Source of the DNA: Hymenobacter properus
GTDB taxonomy: Bacteria > Bacteroidota > Bacteroidia > Cytophagales > Hymenobacteraceae
DNA length: 64,000 nucleotides
Reading direction: 5' to 3'
Assembly (NCBI RefSeq): GCF_015694735.1
Contig: NZ_JADQDP010000002.1
Coordinates: forward strand, 620,001 to 684,000
Made by a program: the position numbers and the translations under genes. Shown one piece after another: positions 42,510 through 51,335 of this stretch; the first letter of the stretch is position 1, and each line of letters begins with the position of its first letter. The notes beneath the pieces are model-generated. The model had not been told where the DNA came from and did not search any database. It saw nothing but the letters and a program-made list of their open reading frames with translations.

Positions 42510-44651
42510 ATGAACACCTATTCCCGCCGCATTAGCTATTTCCTGTCCGGGCAGCACTTTTCTGATGGCGTCCGCACCACGGTGTCCATCCTGCTGCCGG
42601 CGCTGCTGCTGGCCCAGTGGGGGCATTTCGACCTCGGCCTCACCATCTCAACCGGCGCCGTGTGCGTGAGCGTGACCGACACGCCCGGCCCCGCTGCGCA
42701 CCGCCGCAACGGCATGCTGGCCGCCCTGGGCATGGTGCTCGTCACCTCGCTACTCACCAGCCTGGCGGCCACCAGCGTGTGGCTGCTGGGGCTCGAAGTG
42801 GGCCTGCTCAGCTTCGGCTGCACCATGCTACTGGTGTGGGGCGCGCGGGCCGGGGCGGTGGGCACGGCGGGCCTGCTCAACGTGGTGCTGATGCTAGCCC
42901 ACCCGCCCGCGCTGGCCGAGGCGCTGCCCCACGCTGGCCTGCTGCTGCTGGGCGGGCTGTGGTACGCGGGCCTGGCCATGGTGACCTACCAGGTGCTGCC
43001 CTACCGGCCGGCCCAGCAGGCGCTGGGCGAGTGCATCCATGCCCTGGCCCGCTTTCTGGAGCTGAAAGCCAAGTTCTACAACCCCGCCACGGCCCTCGAT
43101 GAGGACTACCGCGAGCTGGTGGCCCAGCAGGTGGTGGTGAACGAAAAGCAGGAAGCCGCGCGCGACATCCTGTTCCGCACCCGCCAGATTGTGAACGAAA
43201 CCACCAGCACCGGCCGCCGCCTGGTGCTCACCTTCGTCGAAACCGTGGACCTCTACGAACGGGTGACGGCCGGCTACTACGACTACGCCGCCGTGCGCGC
43301 CAGCTTCGGCCAGAGCGGCGTGCTGCCCTACATTTCCACGCTCATCCGCCACATCGCCACCGAGCTCGACCACCTCGGCGTGGCCATTCAGGCCAACCGG
43401 CCCTACGAGGGCACGGGCCCCGACCTGAGCGACGAATGGATGCGTCTGCAAGCCCGCATCAGCGCCCTCGACAACGAGGCCGAAAGCCACACCCGGGTGC
43501 TGAAGAAAATTCTGGTGAACCTGCGCGACATCATCCGACGCATTGGCAACATCCGCCGCTACTTCGACGAAAGCCTGGTTAAGTCTGCCGTGCCCAGTCG
43601 CGCCGCCGAGCACACCCGCTTCGTGGCTCACCAGGAAATCGAAGCCCAGGCCCTGAGTCAGAACTTCACACTCAAATCCAGCGTGTTTCGCCACTCGGTG
43701 CGCATGACGGTGGCCTGCCTGGTGGCCTTCGTGGTGGCCGAAAGCCTGTGGCACGGCCAGCACAACTACTGGATTCTGATGACGGTGACCATCATGCTCA
43801 AGCCCGGTTTCAGCCTCACGCGCCAGCGCAACCAGGAGCGCATCATCGGCACGCTGGCGGGCGGGGCGCTGGGGGCTGCCATTCTTTGGGCCCTGCCCTG
43901 GACGGAGGTGCGGTTCGGTGTGCTGGTGGTGTTTATGATACTGGCTTACAGCTTCCAGCGCACCGTGTACCTGGCTACGGTTATATTCCTGACGGCTTAC
44001 CTGCTCATCATGTTCAGCTTTCTGGGGTTGAGCTACATTGGGGTAGCCGAGGAGCGCATCACCGACACGCTAATTGGCTGCGCCATTGCGTTTTCGGCCG
44101 GCTACCTCCTGTTTCCGAGCTGGGAATCGGAACAGCTAACCGACTATATGGCCGCTGCCCTTAAGGCCAACCTGGCCTACCTGCGCCAGCTGGCCAACCG
44201 GCTGGCTGGGCGCCCGCTGCCGCCGCACGAGTACCGCCTGCTGCGCAAAGACGTGTACGTGAGCGGGGCCAACCTCGCGGCGGCCTTCCAGCGCATGCTC
44301 ACCGAGCCCAAAAGCAAGCAGCATTGCCCTTCCGAAACCCACGAGTTTGTGGTGCTGAACCACATTCTTTCCTCCAACATTGCCGCCCTCACCGGTACCC
44401 TGCGCGAGGCCGCGCCCGCCGTGCCGCCCTTCGCCGCCGAGGGTCGCCGCGCCCTCACCAGCGCCGCTGCTGCCCTGCAAAAAAGCCTGACCCGCATAGC
44501 CCCTGCCGCCCCCGAGTCAGGCCCCGAGCTACCACCCACCGAACCCGCCGTGCCCGCCGATGCCGACGACAAGTCGCTGCTGGAGCAACTGGTCTTTCTG
44601 CAGAAGGTGAGCGGAGACATTGGGAAGGTGACGGAAGTGCTGGTGAAGTAA
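42510..44651 (+). CDS. FUSC family (YccS-like) inner membrane protein, probable aromatic-acid efflux type
   Basis: 713 residues from ATG 42510; the upstream frame to 42384 is inside the preceding repeat. Two membrane blocks, about residues 20-190 (RTTVSILLPALLLAQWG, LNVVLMLAHPPALAE) and 440-590 (RMTVACLVAFVVAESL, ILMTVTIMLKPGFSLTRQR), flank a helical cytoplasmic region (FLELKAKFYNPATALDEDYREL). The repeated TxRR-type motif GFSLTRQRNQERIIGTLAGG is typical of FUSC/YccS/AaeB relatives. A C-terminal cytoplasmic tail of ~120 residues is Ala/Pro-rich. No AaeA-type membrane-fusion partner is adjacent. Confidence 0.85.
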   Translation: MNTYSRRISYFLSGQHFSDGVRTTVSILLPALLLAQWGHFDLGLTISTGAVCVSVTDTPGPAAHRRNGMLAALGMVLVTSLLTSLAATSVWLLGLEVGLLSFGCTMLLVWGARAGAVGTAGLLNVVLMLAHPPALAEALPHAGLLLLGGLWYAGLAMVTYQVLPYRPAQQALGECIHALARFLELKAKFYNPATALDEDYRELVAQQVVVNEKQEAARDILFRTRQIVNETTSTGRRLVLTFVETVDLYERVTAGYYDYAAVRASFGQSGVLPYISTLIRHIATELDHLGVAIQANRPYEGTGPDLSDEWMRLQARISALDNEAESHTRVLKKILVNLRDIIRRIGNIRRYFDESLVKSAVPSRAAEHTRFVAHQEIEAQALSQNFTLKSSVFRHSVRMTVACLVAFVVAESLWHGQHNYWILMTVTIMLKPGFSLTRQRNQERIIGTLAGGALGAAILWALPWTEVRFGVLVVFMILAYSFQRTVYLATVIFLTAYLLIMFSFLGLSYIGVAEERITDTLIGCAIAFSAGYLLFPSWESEQLTDYMAAALKANLAYLRQLANRLAGRPLPPHEYRLLRKDVYVSGANLAAAFQRMLTEPKSKQHCPSETHEFVVLNHILSSNIAALTGTLREAAPAVPPFAAEGRRALTSAAAALQKSLTRIAPAAPESGPELPPTEPAVPADADDKSLLEQLVFLQKVSGDIGKVTEVLVK

Positions 44652-44657
44652 GCCGCC

Positions 44658-44848
44658 TGTCATTGCGAGCGCAGCGAAGCAATCCGTCCTGTCAACACCA
44701 GACACGTTCTTTTACCAGAAAGCCCCGGCACTACACAGCGCCGGGGCTTTTTTAGGTCTTTGTCACATTAGAAGGCTAGTCGCTGAGAACAGGACGGATT
44801 AGCTTCGCTGAACTTCGTTTGCCACGGGCTGTGCCCTCGCGCTGACAA
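44658..44848. repeat. Family C intergenic element, copy 3, with internal terminator
   Basis: Begins TGTCATTGCGAGCGCAGCG and ends GCGCTGACA (partly decayed). Same order as copy 2: AAGCAATCCGTCCTGTCA, CAGACACGTTCTTTT, terminator hairpin AAAGCCCCGGC / GCCGGGGCTTTTTT (44719-44753), TTTGTCACATTA, AGGACGGATT. It lies in the convergent gap between the FUSC and histidine kinase genes. Confidence 0.85.
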
Positions 44849-44871
44849 CTCACCAATCCACCAATCCGCCA

Positions 44872-46800
44872 CTACCCCGGCAAGCTCACTACTACCCGCG
44901 TGCCTGTTTCCGGCGTTTCGATGCGGACGCTGCCGCCCAGGTAGGCCGCGCGGGTGCGCACGCCGCGCAGGCCAATGCCTGTGCTGGGCGTGTCTTCGCC
45001 GCGCCCGAAGCCGCGGCCGTCGTCCTGCACGCAGATTTCAAGGGCGGCCAGGCGGCGGCGCAGGTGCACCTGCACGTGGTGGGCCTGAGCGTGGCGCACG
45101 GCGTTATTCAGCAGCTCGGCCACAATACGATAGGCGGCCGACTGCACGGCCGAGGGCAGGTTGTCGAGGTTGTCGTCGAGCTTCGCCTCCACGTGGGGGG
45201 TGCCGTTCAGGTTGAAGGCGTCGCAGAGGGCCGCCACGGAGGTGCTCAGGCGGTTGGTACCCGGCGCCGAGGGCAGCAGCGCGTGGCTGAGCTGGCGCAC
45301 CTGCCCGTAGAGCTGGCCCAGAATTTCTTCGGTGAGCAGGCCAATGGTGGCGGCGTTGGGGGCGGCGGCCAGGGCATCGCGCACGGCGTTGCTTTGCCAG
45401 GCCATGTGCAGGGCCGCCAGGTTGGGGCCCAGGGCGTCGTGCAGCTCGCGGGCCAGCTGCTCCCGCTCAGCATCCTGCGCCGCGATGAGGCGGGCGCCCT
45501 CCTCGTTGCGCTGCTGCAGGCGCCGGATGCGCAGCTGGGCGTTTTGGCGCAGGGTGTGGCGGAAGCGGCCGGTGAGCAGCGCGCCCAGCACCAGCAGCTC
45601 GGCAAACAGGCCCCAGGCCAGTGTGTTGGGGTAAATGGGGTTGAAACTGGTCAGGCCCAGGTGGTTTAGCCAAAAAACGCCGTAGCCCACAAAAAAGAAA
45701 AAATAAGTGAGCGCATAGAAGGCTGCCAGCCGCCGCCAGTGCCGCCTCAGGAAAGCCGAAATCAGCAGCACCCAGCCGTAGCCAAACACCAGCACCATGA
45801 GCAGCTCGCGGCTCCAGTTCAGCGTTTCTACCACGGTCAGGCTGTGGCGCACCGCCCACGGAAACAGCGCTGCATACACCGCCACAAACGCCACGGCGGC
45901 CACCGCCAGCCCGGTGCCAGCGCGGTAAAGCCGCGTTTGCCCCGGCCAGCGCAGAAACAGCTGCATGATGCAGATGCCAGCTGCCCCGGCCAGAATCATG
46001 AAATTGTATTGGCCCACCGACCACAGCAGGCGGTAGAGCCCGGCCGGCAGCAGCATGGCGTCCAGCCCGTCTTCCATCATCAAAAACAGCGTCACGGCCG
46101 CTACGTAGGCGATGTACCACAAGTGAATCCGGTCGCGCAGAAAGGCAAACAGCACCAGGTTGAACAGGGCACTGCCCAGGTAGAAGCCCAGCAGCCACAC
46201 CCAGTGCCGCTCAAACGGAAAGCCCATTTCCCAGGCCAGAAAATGCTCGACGGTTTCGATGTAAGTGGGCAAGTACACGCCGCCGGTGTGTGCATCAACG
46301 CGCAGCAGCAGCACCGCCGACTCGCCCGCGCCCAACTCGAACGGGAAGCTGATGGAACGGGCCGGAAATTGCCGCTCGGCCGCCGGCACCCACGAGCTGG
46401 CCGCCCCAATCTGCCGGAAGTTGGCCTCGCCCGGGCGGCGGCAGTAGAGCGCGGCGCTGTCCACGAAATTGAAGATGCTCCACACGAAGCGCAGGCGCCG
46501 GGCCTCGGTGTTGCGCACGGGCAGGCGCAGCCACACCCGCTCGTGCAGCAGCCCCAGGTTGAGGGTTTTGTGCCAGGGCCCGGGCCGGAAACGGCCGGCG
46601 CGCCAGGCAGCTTCGGCCCGCTCGGGGTTGGGCGCCGGGCCAAAAGGCTCGGTGTAGTAGCGGTACGCTTCGGAGACGTGGGCGCCTTTGGGGTCTTTCA
46701 GCAGCAGGGTGTCGCGCAGGTGCGGCGGCAACTCGGCCGCCTGCGTGGGCACGCTCAGCACACTCCCCACAAGCAGCAAAACCCATAGAAGAATTCTCAT
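44872..46800 (-). CDS. 7TMR-DISM sensor histidine kinase (HisKA_3 type), orphan
   Basis: 642 residues from ATG 46800 (MRILLWVLLL); ATG 46818 six codons upstream is an alternative. A signal-anchor leads into an extracellular 7TMR-DISM sensing domain (about residues 25-190, including WHKTLNLGLLHERVWLRLPV), then seven membrane helices (about 200-410). The dimerisation/phosphoacceptor helix has H454 in EQLARELHDALG, the HisKA_3 class that pairs with NarL/LuxR-type regulators. The C-terminal ATPase domain shows NNAVRHAQA, DDGRGFG and GIGLRGVR. No response regulator is adjacent, so its partner must be encoded elsewhere. The ligand, possibly a carbohydrate, is unknown. Confidence 0.88.
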   Translation of the reverse strand: MRILLWVLLLVGSVLSVPTQAAELPPHLRDTLLLKDPKGAHVSEAYRYYTEPFGPAPNPERAEAAWRAGRFRPGPWHKTLNLGLLHERVWLRLPVRNTEARRLRFVWSIFNFVDSAALYCRRPGEANFRQIGAASSWVPAAERQFPARSISFPFELGAGESAVLLLRVDAHTGGVYLPTYIETVEHFLAWEMGFPFERHWVWLLGFYLGSALFNLVLFAFLRDRIHLWYIAYVAAVTLFLMMEDGLDAMLLPAGLYRLLWSVGQYNFMILAGAAGICIMQLFLRWPGQTRLYRAGTGLAVAAVAFVAVYAALFPWAVRHSLTVVETLNWSRELLMVLVFGYGWVLLISAFLRRHWRRLAAFYALTYFFFFVGYGVFWLNHLGLTSFNPIYPNTLAWGLFAELLVLGALLTGRFRHTLRQNAQLRIRRLQQRNEEGARLIAAQDAEREQLARELHDALGPNLAALHMAWQSNAVRDALAAAPNAATIGLLTEEILGQLYGQVRQLSHALLPSAPGTNRLSTSVAALCDAFNLNGTPHVEAKLDDNLDNLPSAVQSAAYRIVAELLNNAVRHAQAHHVQVHLRRRLAALEICVQDDGRGFGRGEDTPSTGIGLRGVRTRAAYLGGSVRIETPETGTRVVVSLPG

Positions 46801-46944
46801 AGGCCAATGGTCAAGCATAACAGGCTTGCCAAGTACGTATGAAGTCAGCGAAAATTTCTTTTTATTAAAATAAAAATCCATTTGCCAGCTTGCCGGGTAA
46901 TGGCAAGCTGGCAAATGGATTCGCTCAACTAATTGATGTAATTG

Positions 46945-48993
46945 CTACTTCGCCGCCGTGCCTTCGGGCTTAAGCGTGCGGCCCAGCCAGTCGAAAAACA
47001 CGCGCTGCCACAGAATGGCGTTCTGCGGCTTCAGAATCCAGTGGCCCTCGTTGGGGAAGTAGAGAAAGCGGCTGGGGATGCCGCGCAGCTGGGCCGTACC
47101 GAAAGCTTCCATGCCCTGGCCCTCAGGCACGCGGAAGTCCTTGCCGCCGTGGATGACGAGGATGGGCGTGTCCCAGTTCTTGGCAAACTGCTGCGGGTTG
47201 AAATCGGTGTAGGATTTCGCCGGATTGGCGTCCCAGGGCGCGCCGCCCATGTCGTGCTTGGCGAAAAACATTTCCTCGGTGCTGGGGTACCAGCTGGTGA
47301 GGTTGTAGAGGCCGCAGTGGGCAATGAAGGTCTTGAAGCGGCCTTCATGCTTGCCGGCCAGGTAATACACCGAGTAGCCGCCGTAGGAGGCGCCTACGCA
47401 GCCGCGCCGGTCTTTGTCCACGTAGGGCTCCTTGCTCACGTCATCAATGGCCGAGAGGTAGTCGCGGATGGGCTGCCCACCCCAGTCGCCGGAAATGGCG
47501 TCGTTCCACTGCCGGCCAAAGCCGGGCAGGCCGCGCCGGTTGGGCGCCACCACTATGTAGCCGTTGGCCGCCATCAGCTGGAAGTTCCAGCGGTAGCTCT
47601 GGCTCTGGGTGATGGGGCTTTGCGGGCCGCCCTGGCAGTAGAGCAGCGTGGGGTACTTCTTGCTGGGGTCAAAATCGGGTGGGTAAATGACGTACACCTG
47701 CATCTGCTTGCCGTCGGTGGTGGTCACGCGGCGGTCTTCCACCTTGCCCATTTTAATACCGGCCAGCTCCTGCTGGTTGATGGTAGTGAGCGGGGTTTCC
47801 TTGCCGGTTTTCAGGTCGAGCCGAACGAGGTCGGCGAAGGTGCTCAGCGTGGTGCGGTTGGCCACGGCCTGGTCTTTGCCCACCAACTCAAAGGCGTTGT
47901 AGTTCTGCGCGCCCTTCGTGAGCTGGCGGATTTTGCCGCCCTTGCTGGGCACTGCAAACAGCTGCTCGGTGCCTTCCACCACGGCCACGAAGTAGATGGT
48001 TTTGCCGTCGGCGCTCCAGCGCACGTTGGCCGCGCTCAGCTCCGAGCCTTTGGTAATGTCTTCGCGCTTCTTGCTGGCGAAATCATATACCACGATGCCG
48101 TTGCGGTCGCTCTCGAAGCCGGGCGTGGCCATGCTTAGCCAGGCCACCTGCTTGCCATCGGGCGAGAAGCTGGGCTCGGTGTCGTAGCCGCCCAGGCCCT
48201 CGCTCAGGTTCACGGTCTGGGCGTTGTGAATATCGTAGAGGTAGATGTCGGAGTTGGTGCTTTCGGCCTCGGCCTTGCCCGTGAGCTTGCGGCTGGTATA
48301 AGCCAGGCGGTAGCCGTCGGGCGAGAAAGCCAGCTGCTCCGAGCCGCCATCCGGCATCAGGGGCGAGTCGAACTTCTCGCCGGCCATCACGTCCTTGCCG
48401 TAGCCGGTGGGCCGGCCGTCGGTGCCCAGCGGCTGGAAGAACACGTGGCTGGCCAGGTGGTCGTCCCACACGTTCCAGTGGCGGTAGTTCAGGTCGTCGA
48501 TGATTTTGGCGTCGGCCTTGGGCAGGTCTGGGAACATGTCCAGGGTGCTCGGGCTCGATTTCACGTCCTGTGTGTACAGAATGAAATTGGCCTTGGGGGC
48601 GTATTTCAGATTGCTCAGGCCTTGGTCGGGAAACTCGCTGAGCTTGGTTTTGCCGGTGCCGTCGGCATTCATCACGTACAGTTGGTCGGTGCCGCTTTCG
48701 CCCGAAATGAAGGTCAGCTTGCCATCGGGCCGCCAGTTCAGGGTGTTTTCCGAGCCGGGCGTGTCGGTGAGCTTTTTGGGCGTGCCGCCGGCCACGGGCA
48801 CCAGCCAGATGTCGGCGTTGCCCTTGTTGTCGGCCACGCTGTACTTGGTCACGGTGTAGGCCACGTTTTTGCCATCGGGCGATACCTGCATTTCGCCCAG
48901 GCGGCCAAGCTGCCAGAGCTTCTCGGGGGTGAGGATGGTGGAATTTTGGGCGGCCGCCGCGAGTGGGAGCAGGGCCAGGAGAAATTTTTTCAT
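46945..48993 (-). CDS. S9 family peptidase (S9C, dipeptidyl-peptidase 5-like)
   Basis: 682 residues from ATG 48993 (MKKFLLALLPLAAAAQ, signal peptide); a start at 49044 would precede this. The N-terminal ~400 residues form a beta-propeller with repeats such as MQVSPDGKNVAYTVTK and AFSPDGYRLAYTSRK. The C-terminal alpha/beta hydrolase domain holds the nucleophile S536 in GASYGGY, the downstream Asp in FRVPEGQG region and the His in NEGHWIL. S9C enzymes release dipeptides or acylated residues from peptides in the periplasm. The gene is downstream of, and convergent with nothing; it is 72 bases from the kinase-side gene end. Confidence 0.9.
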   Translation of the reverse strand: MKKFLLALLPLAAAAQNSTILTPEKLWQLGRLGEMQVSPDGKNVAYTVTKYSVADNKGNADIWLVPVAGGTPKKLTDTPGSENTLNWRPDGKLTFISGESGTDQLYVMNADGTGKTKLSEFPDQGLSNLKYAPKANFILYTQDVKSSPSTLDMFPDLPKADAKIIDDLNYRHWNVWDDHLASHVFFQPLGTDGRPTGYGKDVMAGEKFDSPLMPDGGSEQLAFSPDGYRLAYTSRKLTGKAEAESTNSDIYLYDIHNAQTVNLSEGLGGYDTEPSFSPDGKQVAWLSMATPGFESDRNGIVVYDFASKKREDITKGSELSAANVRWSADGKTIYFVAVVEGTEQLFAVPSKGGKIRQLTKGAQNYNAFELVGKDQAVANRTTLSTFADLVRLDLKTGKETPLTTINQQELAGIKMGKVEDRRVTTTDGKQMQVYVIYPPDFDPSKKYPTLLYCQGGPQSPITQSQSYRWNFQLMAANGYIVVAPNRRGLPGFGRQWNDAISGDWGGQPIRDYLSAIDDVSKEPYVDKDRRGCVGASYGGYSVYYLAGKHEGRFKTFIAHCGLYNLTSWYPSTEEMFFAKHDMGGAPWDANPAKSYTDFNPQQFAKNWDTPILVIHGGKDFRVPEGQGMEAFGTAQLRGIPSRFLYFPNEGHWILKPQNAILWQRVFFDWLGRTLKPEGTAAK

Positions 48994-49084
48994 GCGACGA
49001 AAATACAGCCGAAGGCGTAGCGCCTGCGCTGTTATAAAGCGCATGGTTGACTTCGGTGGCTTGGGCTATTGGCCCGCACGAAAA

Positions 49085-50545
49085 TCATTCGGTTGCCCGG
49101 CGCAGTACCGCGTGCCCGGCGCCGCCCGGCGGCGGTAGCGCAACCACTACCTTCCGGGCGCGCCGGCCGTTGGATGGTTGTAAGAACATCTGGCCGTTGT
49201 TGAAGAATCCGTGCCGGTCCCGAGGCGTAAGCGAAAGAGGCCAGGCCAATAGCTTCCGCCCCTGGCAATCGAGCAGCAAAGCCTTGTGCCGTTGGTATGC
49301 CAGCCAGTAGGGCAGGGGCTGGCCGCTGGCACTGTCGTGGCACGCATGCAGGCTGCCACGCTTATAAGTAGGCGGTATCACCAATTCGCCGTGCTGGTCT
49401 GCGGTGCCTTCGCTGCCGTGCTGCACCACAACAAAGCCCTCACCAACCGGACGCATCGACTCGTAGCGCGGCGTCAGCAGCCAGTTGCCGGTTGCTAAGT
49501 CAAGCAGGCCCGCCAAGGGCAGCGGAACGGCATAGCGGGTGCGTGCGGAGCCGTAGTCTTCATGGCCAACGCTGCCCAGGACGTAGGCATGGGCAATGGC
49601 CCGGGTGCTATCGAGGGCTTGCAGGTAGGTGAATAGCTTGTTGGTTACCGGGGTGCCATCGCGCCGCAACAGCACCTGGCTTCTGTCTCTGTCGACCATC
49701 AAACGGTCATCTTTCCCGAAAGGGGTGATGGAGCGGCCCGTCATTACTTGGCGGCCCGTGGTATCAAGCACGATGCAGGCGCCGCCTGTTGAGTATGCGC
49801 CGGGCATCAAATTGCCAATGCCCACCAAATCCCTACTGAGCCACTTGATGGGCGCCACCTGCTTGCCGCTCAGCAGCAGGCGGCCACTGCGATGCAGCAG
49901 TTGCTCCCGGTAGTAGGGCTCCGGGGGGTGATAGGTCACCATGCAGCCCCCGTGCGTGACGTAACCGGCGTAGCCTGCCAGGATGCCGGCGGCGAAACAA
50001 TCCGACGTCAGCGTCAGCGAATCGGCGCCGGACCCGGCATGAAACGGCCCAATGGCGCGGATGTAAGCATATTTGGCGGGCAACACCTCGCGCCCGTCCG
50101 GGCGGTAGAGGCCCAGCCGGTATTCATCTTCGGGGCGGGGATTGGGCCGCTGCCTGGCCACATCGGCAGGCGACTGCACCAGCGCCGGAACAAAATCCAC
50201 TACCAGAATCAAGTGCGGCGGCAGGCGGATGTCCCGCTGCGCCCAGCCGGGCACTACGCGCTTGGCCAGGGCGTAGCTTTCAGGCGTATCCGTGTCGGCC
50301 ACGGCGGCAAAGCGTACCGGTACTACTTCCCGTCCGGCAGCATCGAGGTAGCCGTAGCTACTCTCGCGCCGCACCCGTACCATTCCGTTTTGCAAAGGCT
50401 CAGTGCCGTCGTATTTCGGCGGAAACGAAAGACGGGTTTTCGCGGCGGCGTAATGCCGGCGTCCCCCGTTGCGGTGAGGGGGGCGCACCTGAGCCAGGGC
50501 CGGCATCACGCCCAGCTCCAGTAGCAGGAAGAATAGCAAACGCAT
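49085..50545 (-). CDS. Exported WG-repeat-like protein, unknown function
   Basis: 486 residues with a signal peptide (MRLLFFLLLELGVMPALAQ). The body has repeated strand-rich units like RRESSYGYLDAAGREVVPVRF, YRLGLYRPDGREVLPAKYAYI and GEGFVVVQHGSEGTADQHGELVIPPTY, which match the WG-repeat pattern (G.i...G...ip..Y). No catalytic motif is visible. It is a probable periplasmic or surface protein. The 91-base gap to the S9 peptidase gene on the same strand leaves co-transcription possible. Confidence 0.65.
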   Translation of the reverse strand: MRLLFFLLLELGVMPALAQVRPPHRNGGRRHYAAAKTRLSFPPKYDGTEPLQNGMVRVRRESSYGYLDAAGREVVPVRFAAVADTDTPESYALAKRVVPGWAQRDIRLPPHLILVVDFVPALVQSPADVARQRPNPRPEDEYRLGLYRPDGREVLPAKYAYIRAIGPFHAGSGADSLTLTSDCFAAGILAGYAGYVTHGGCMVTYHPPEPYYREQLLHRSGRLLLSGKQVAPIKWLSRDLVGIGNLMPGAYSTGGACIVLDTTGRQVMTGRSITPFGKDDRLMVDRDRSQVLLRRDGTPVTNKLFTYLQALDSTRAIAHAYVLGSVGHEDYGSARTRYAVPLPLAGLLDLATGNWLLTPRYESMRPVGEGFVVVQHGSEGTADQHGELVIPPTYKRGSLHACHDSASGQPLPYWLAYQRHKALLLDCQGRKLLAWPLSLTPRDRHGFFNNGQMFLQPSNGRRARKVVVALPPPGGAGHAVLRRATE

Positions 50546-50644
50546 AGCAGGGCAATAAGTAAAACCTCATTGCCTGGATGCTCGGGCCGTTCATCTTGCA
50601 TAAAACGACTGGGCGGCGGCCAGTACGCAATAGCCCAACGCCCA

Positions 50645-50685
50645 CAAAAAAGCCCCGCCGGCTTCAACCGGTGGGGCTCTTCAAG
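50645..50685 (-). terminator. Rho-independent terminator of the small KGG-like gene
   Basis: On the minus strand AGCCCCACCGG, a six-base loop and CCGGCGGGGCT are followed by T6. Confidence 0.8.
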
Positions 50686-50728
50686 TGGAATTACGAACCA
50701 CGGGGCTGCGCATAAGCGCACTCAATAG

Positions 50729-50917
50729 CTACTTGCTGTCCTTTTTACGGCCCGAACCGCCGGGTTGTTTCCCGCCGCCGTCGTTTTTATTGACCGTGGC
50801 CCAGGCGCGGGCTTCGGCTTCTTCTTCGGACACGCCGCGCTTCTCGTAGCTTTCTTCGATGTGCTCGGCCTGGCGCTTCTGCTTGTCGGTGTACTTCGAC
50901 TTATCTCCCTGTGACAT
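50729..50917 (-). CDS. Small hydrophilic conserved protein (stress/plasmid-stabilisation-labelled family)
   Basis: 62 residues: MSQGDKSKYTDKQKRQAEHI, EESYEKRGVSEEEAEARAWATVNK and a Gly/Lys tail GGGKQPGGSGRKK. Proteins of exactly this pattern are widespread, and database names such as 'plasmid stabilization protein' are not supported by anything here. It is lysine- and glutamate-rich, with no membrane segment, and may be intrinsically disordered. The only nearby control element is its terminator. Role unknown. Confidence 0.7.
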   Translation of the reverse strand: MSQGDKSKYTDKQKRQAEHIEESYEKRGVSEEEAEARAWATVNKNDGGGKQPGGSGRKKDSK

Positions 50918-51052
50918 GGCGGTGATGAATGAAAAGGTGGAAAGGAAGCGGTGCGGGGCGCCGCACCACGCTATTTTTACGCCGTGAGCAGGGGAGGAGT
51001 TAGGCCGAGCTTACTATCTTCGTGCCCGGTTCCTGGCCTTATTTTCTTGTTT

Positions 51053-51307
51053 ATGCGCCACGTCGCCGACATTCCGCACCCCGCCGTCAAAATCACGCTG
51101 CTGGCCTGGAACGGCAAGTTCTTGCTCAAGCTGGAGCAGGGCAACCTGGAGCAAACCTATAAAGTGGCCGAGCTCGACCTGCTCACCGGCACCGACGCCG
51201 AAGCCCGCGAATTGCTCGACGACGAGTTCCTGGCCGCGGCCATTGCCCGCTTCCAGGCCATGCGCGACGACCTGCAGGCCGCCTTCGACCGCCACGAGCT
51301 GCGCTAG
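51053..51307 (+). CDS. Small conserved hypothetical protein
   Basis: 84 residues from ATG 51053. The sequence (KITLLAWNGKFLLKLEQGNLEQTYKVAELDLL) forms two predicted strands followed by a long acidic helix (EARELLDDEFLAAAIARFQAMRDDLQAAF). A near-consensus promoter TATCTTCG lies 30 bases upstream. I do not recognise a family. Only 28 bases separate it from the next gene, so the two are probably co-transcribed. Confidence 0.6.
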   Translation: MRHVADIPHPAVKITLLAWNGKFLLKLEQGNLEQTYKVAELDLLTGTDAEARELLDDEFLAAAIARFQAMRDDLQAAFDRHELR

Positions 51308-51335
51308 CCGCACCGCCTCTCATCCCACCTTTTCC

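Noticed and set aside
6361..44848. Repeated elements considered as CRISPR or tandem repeats
   Set aside because: They are single palindromes far apart with no regular spacers and no cas genes.
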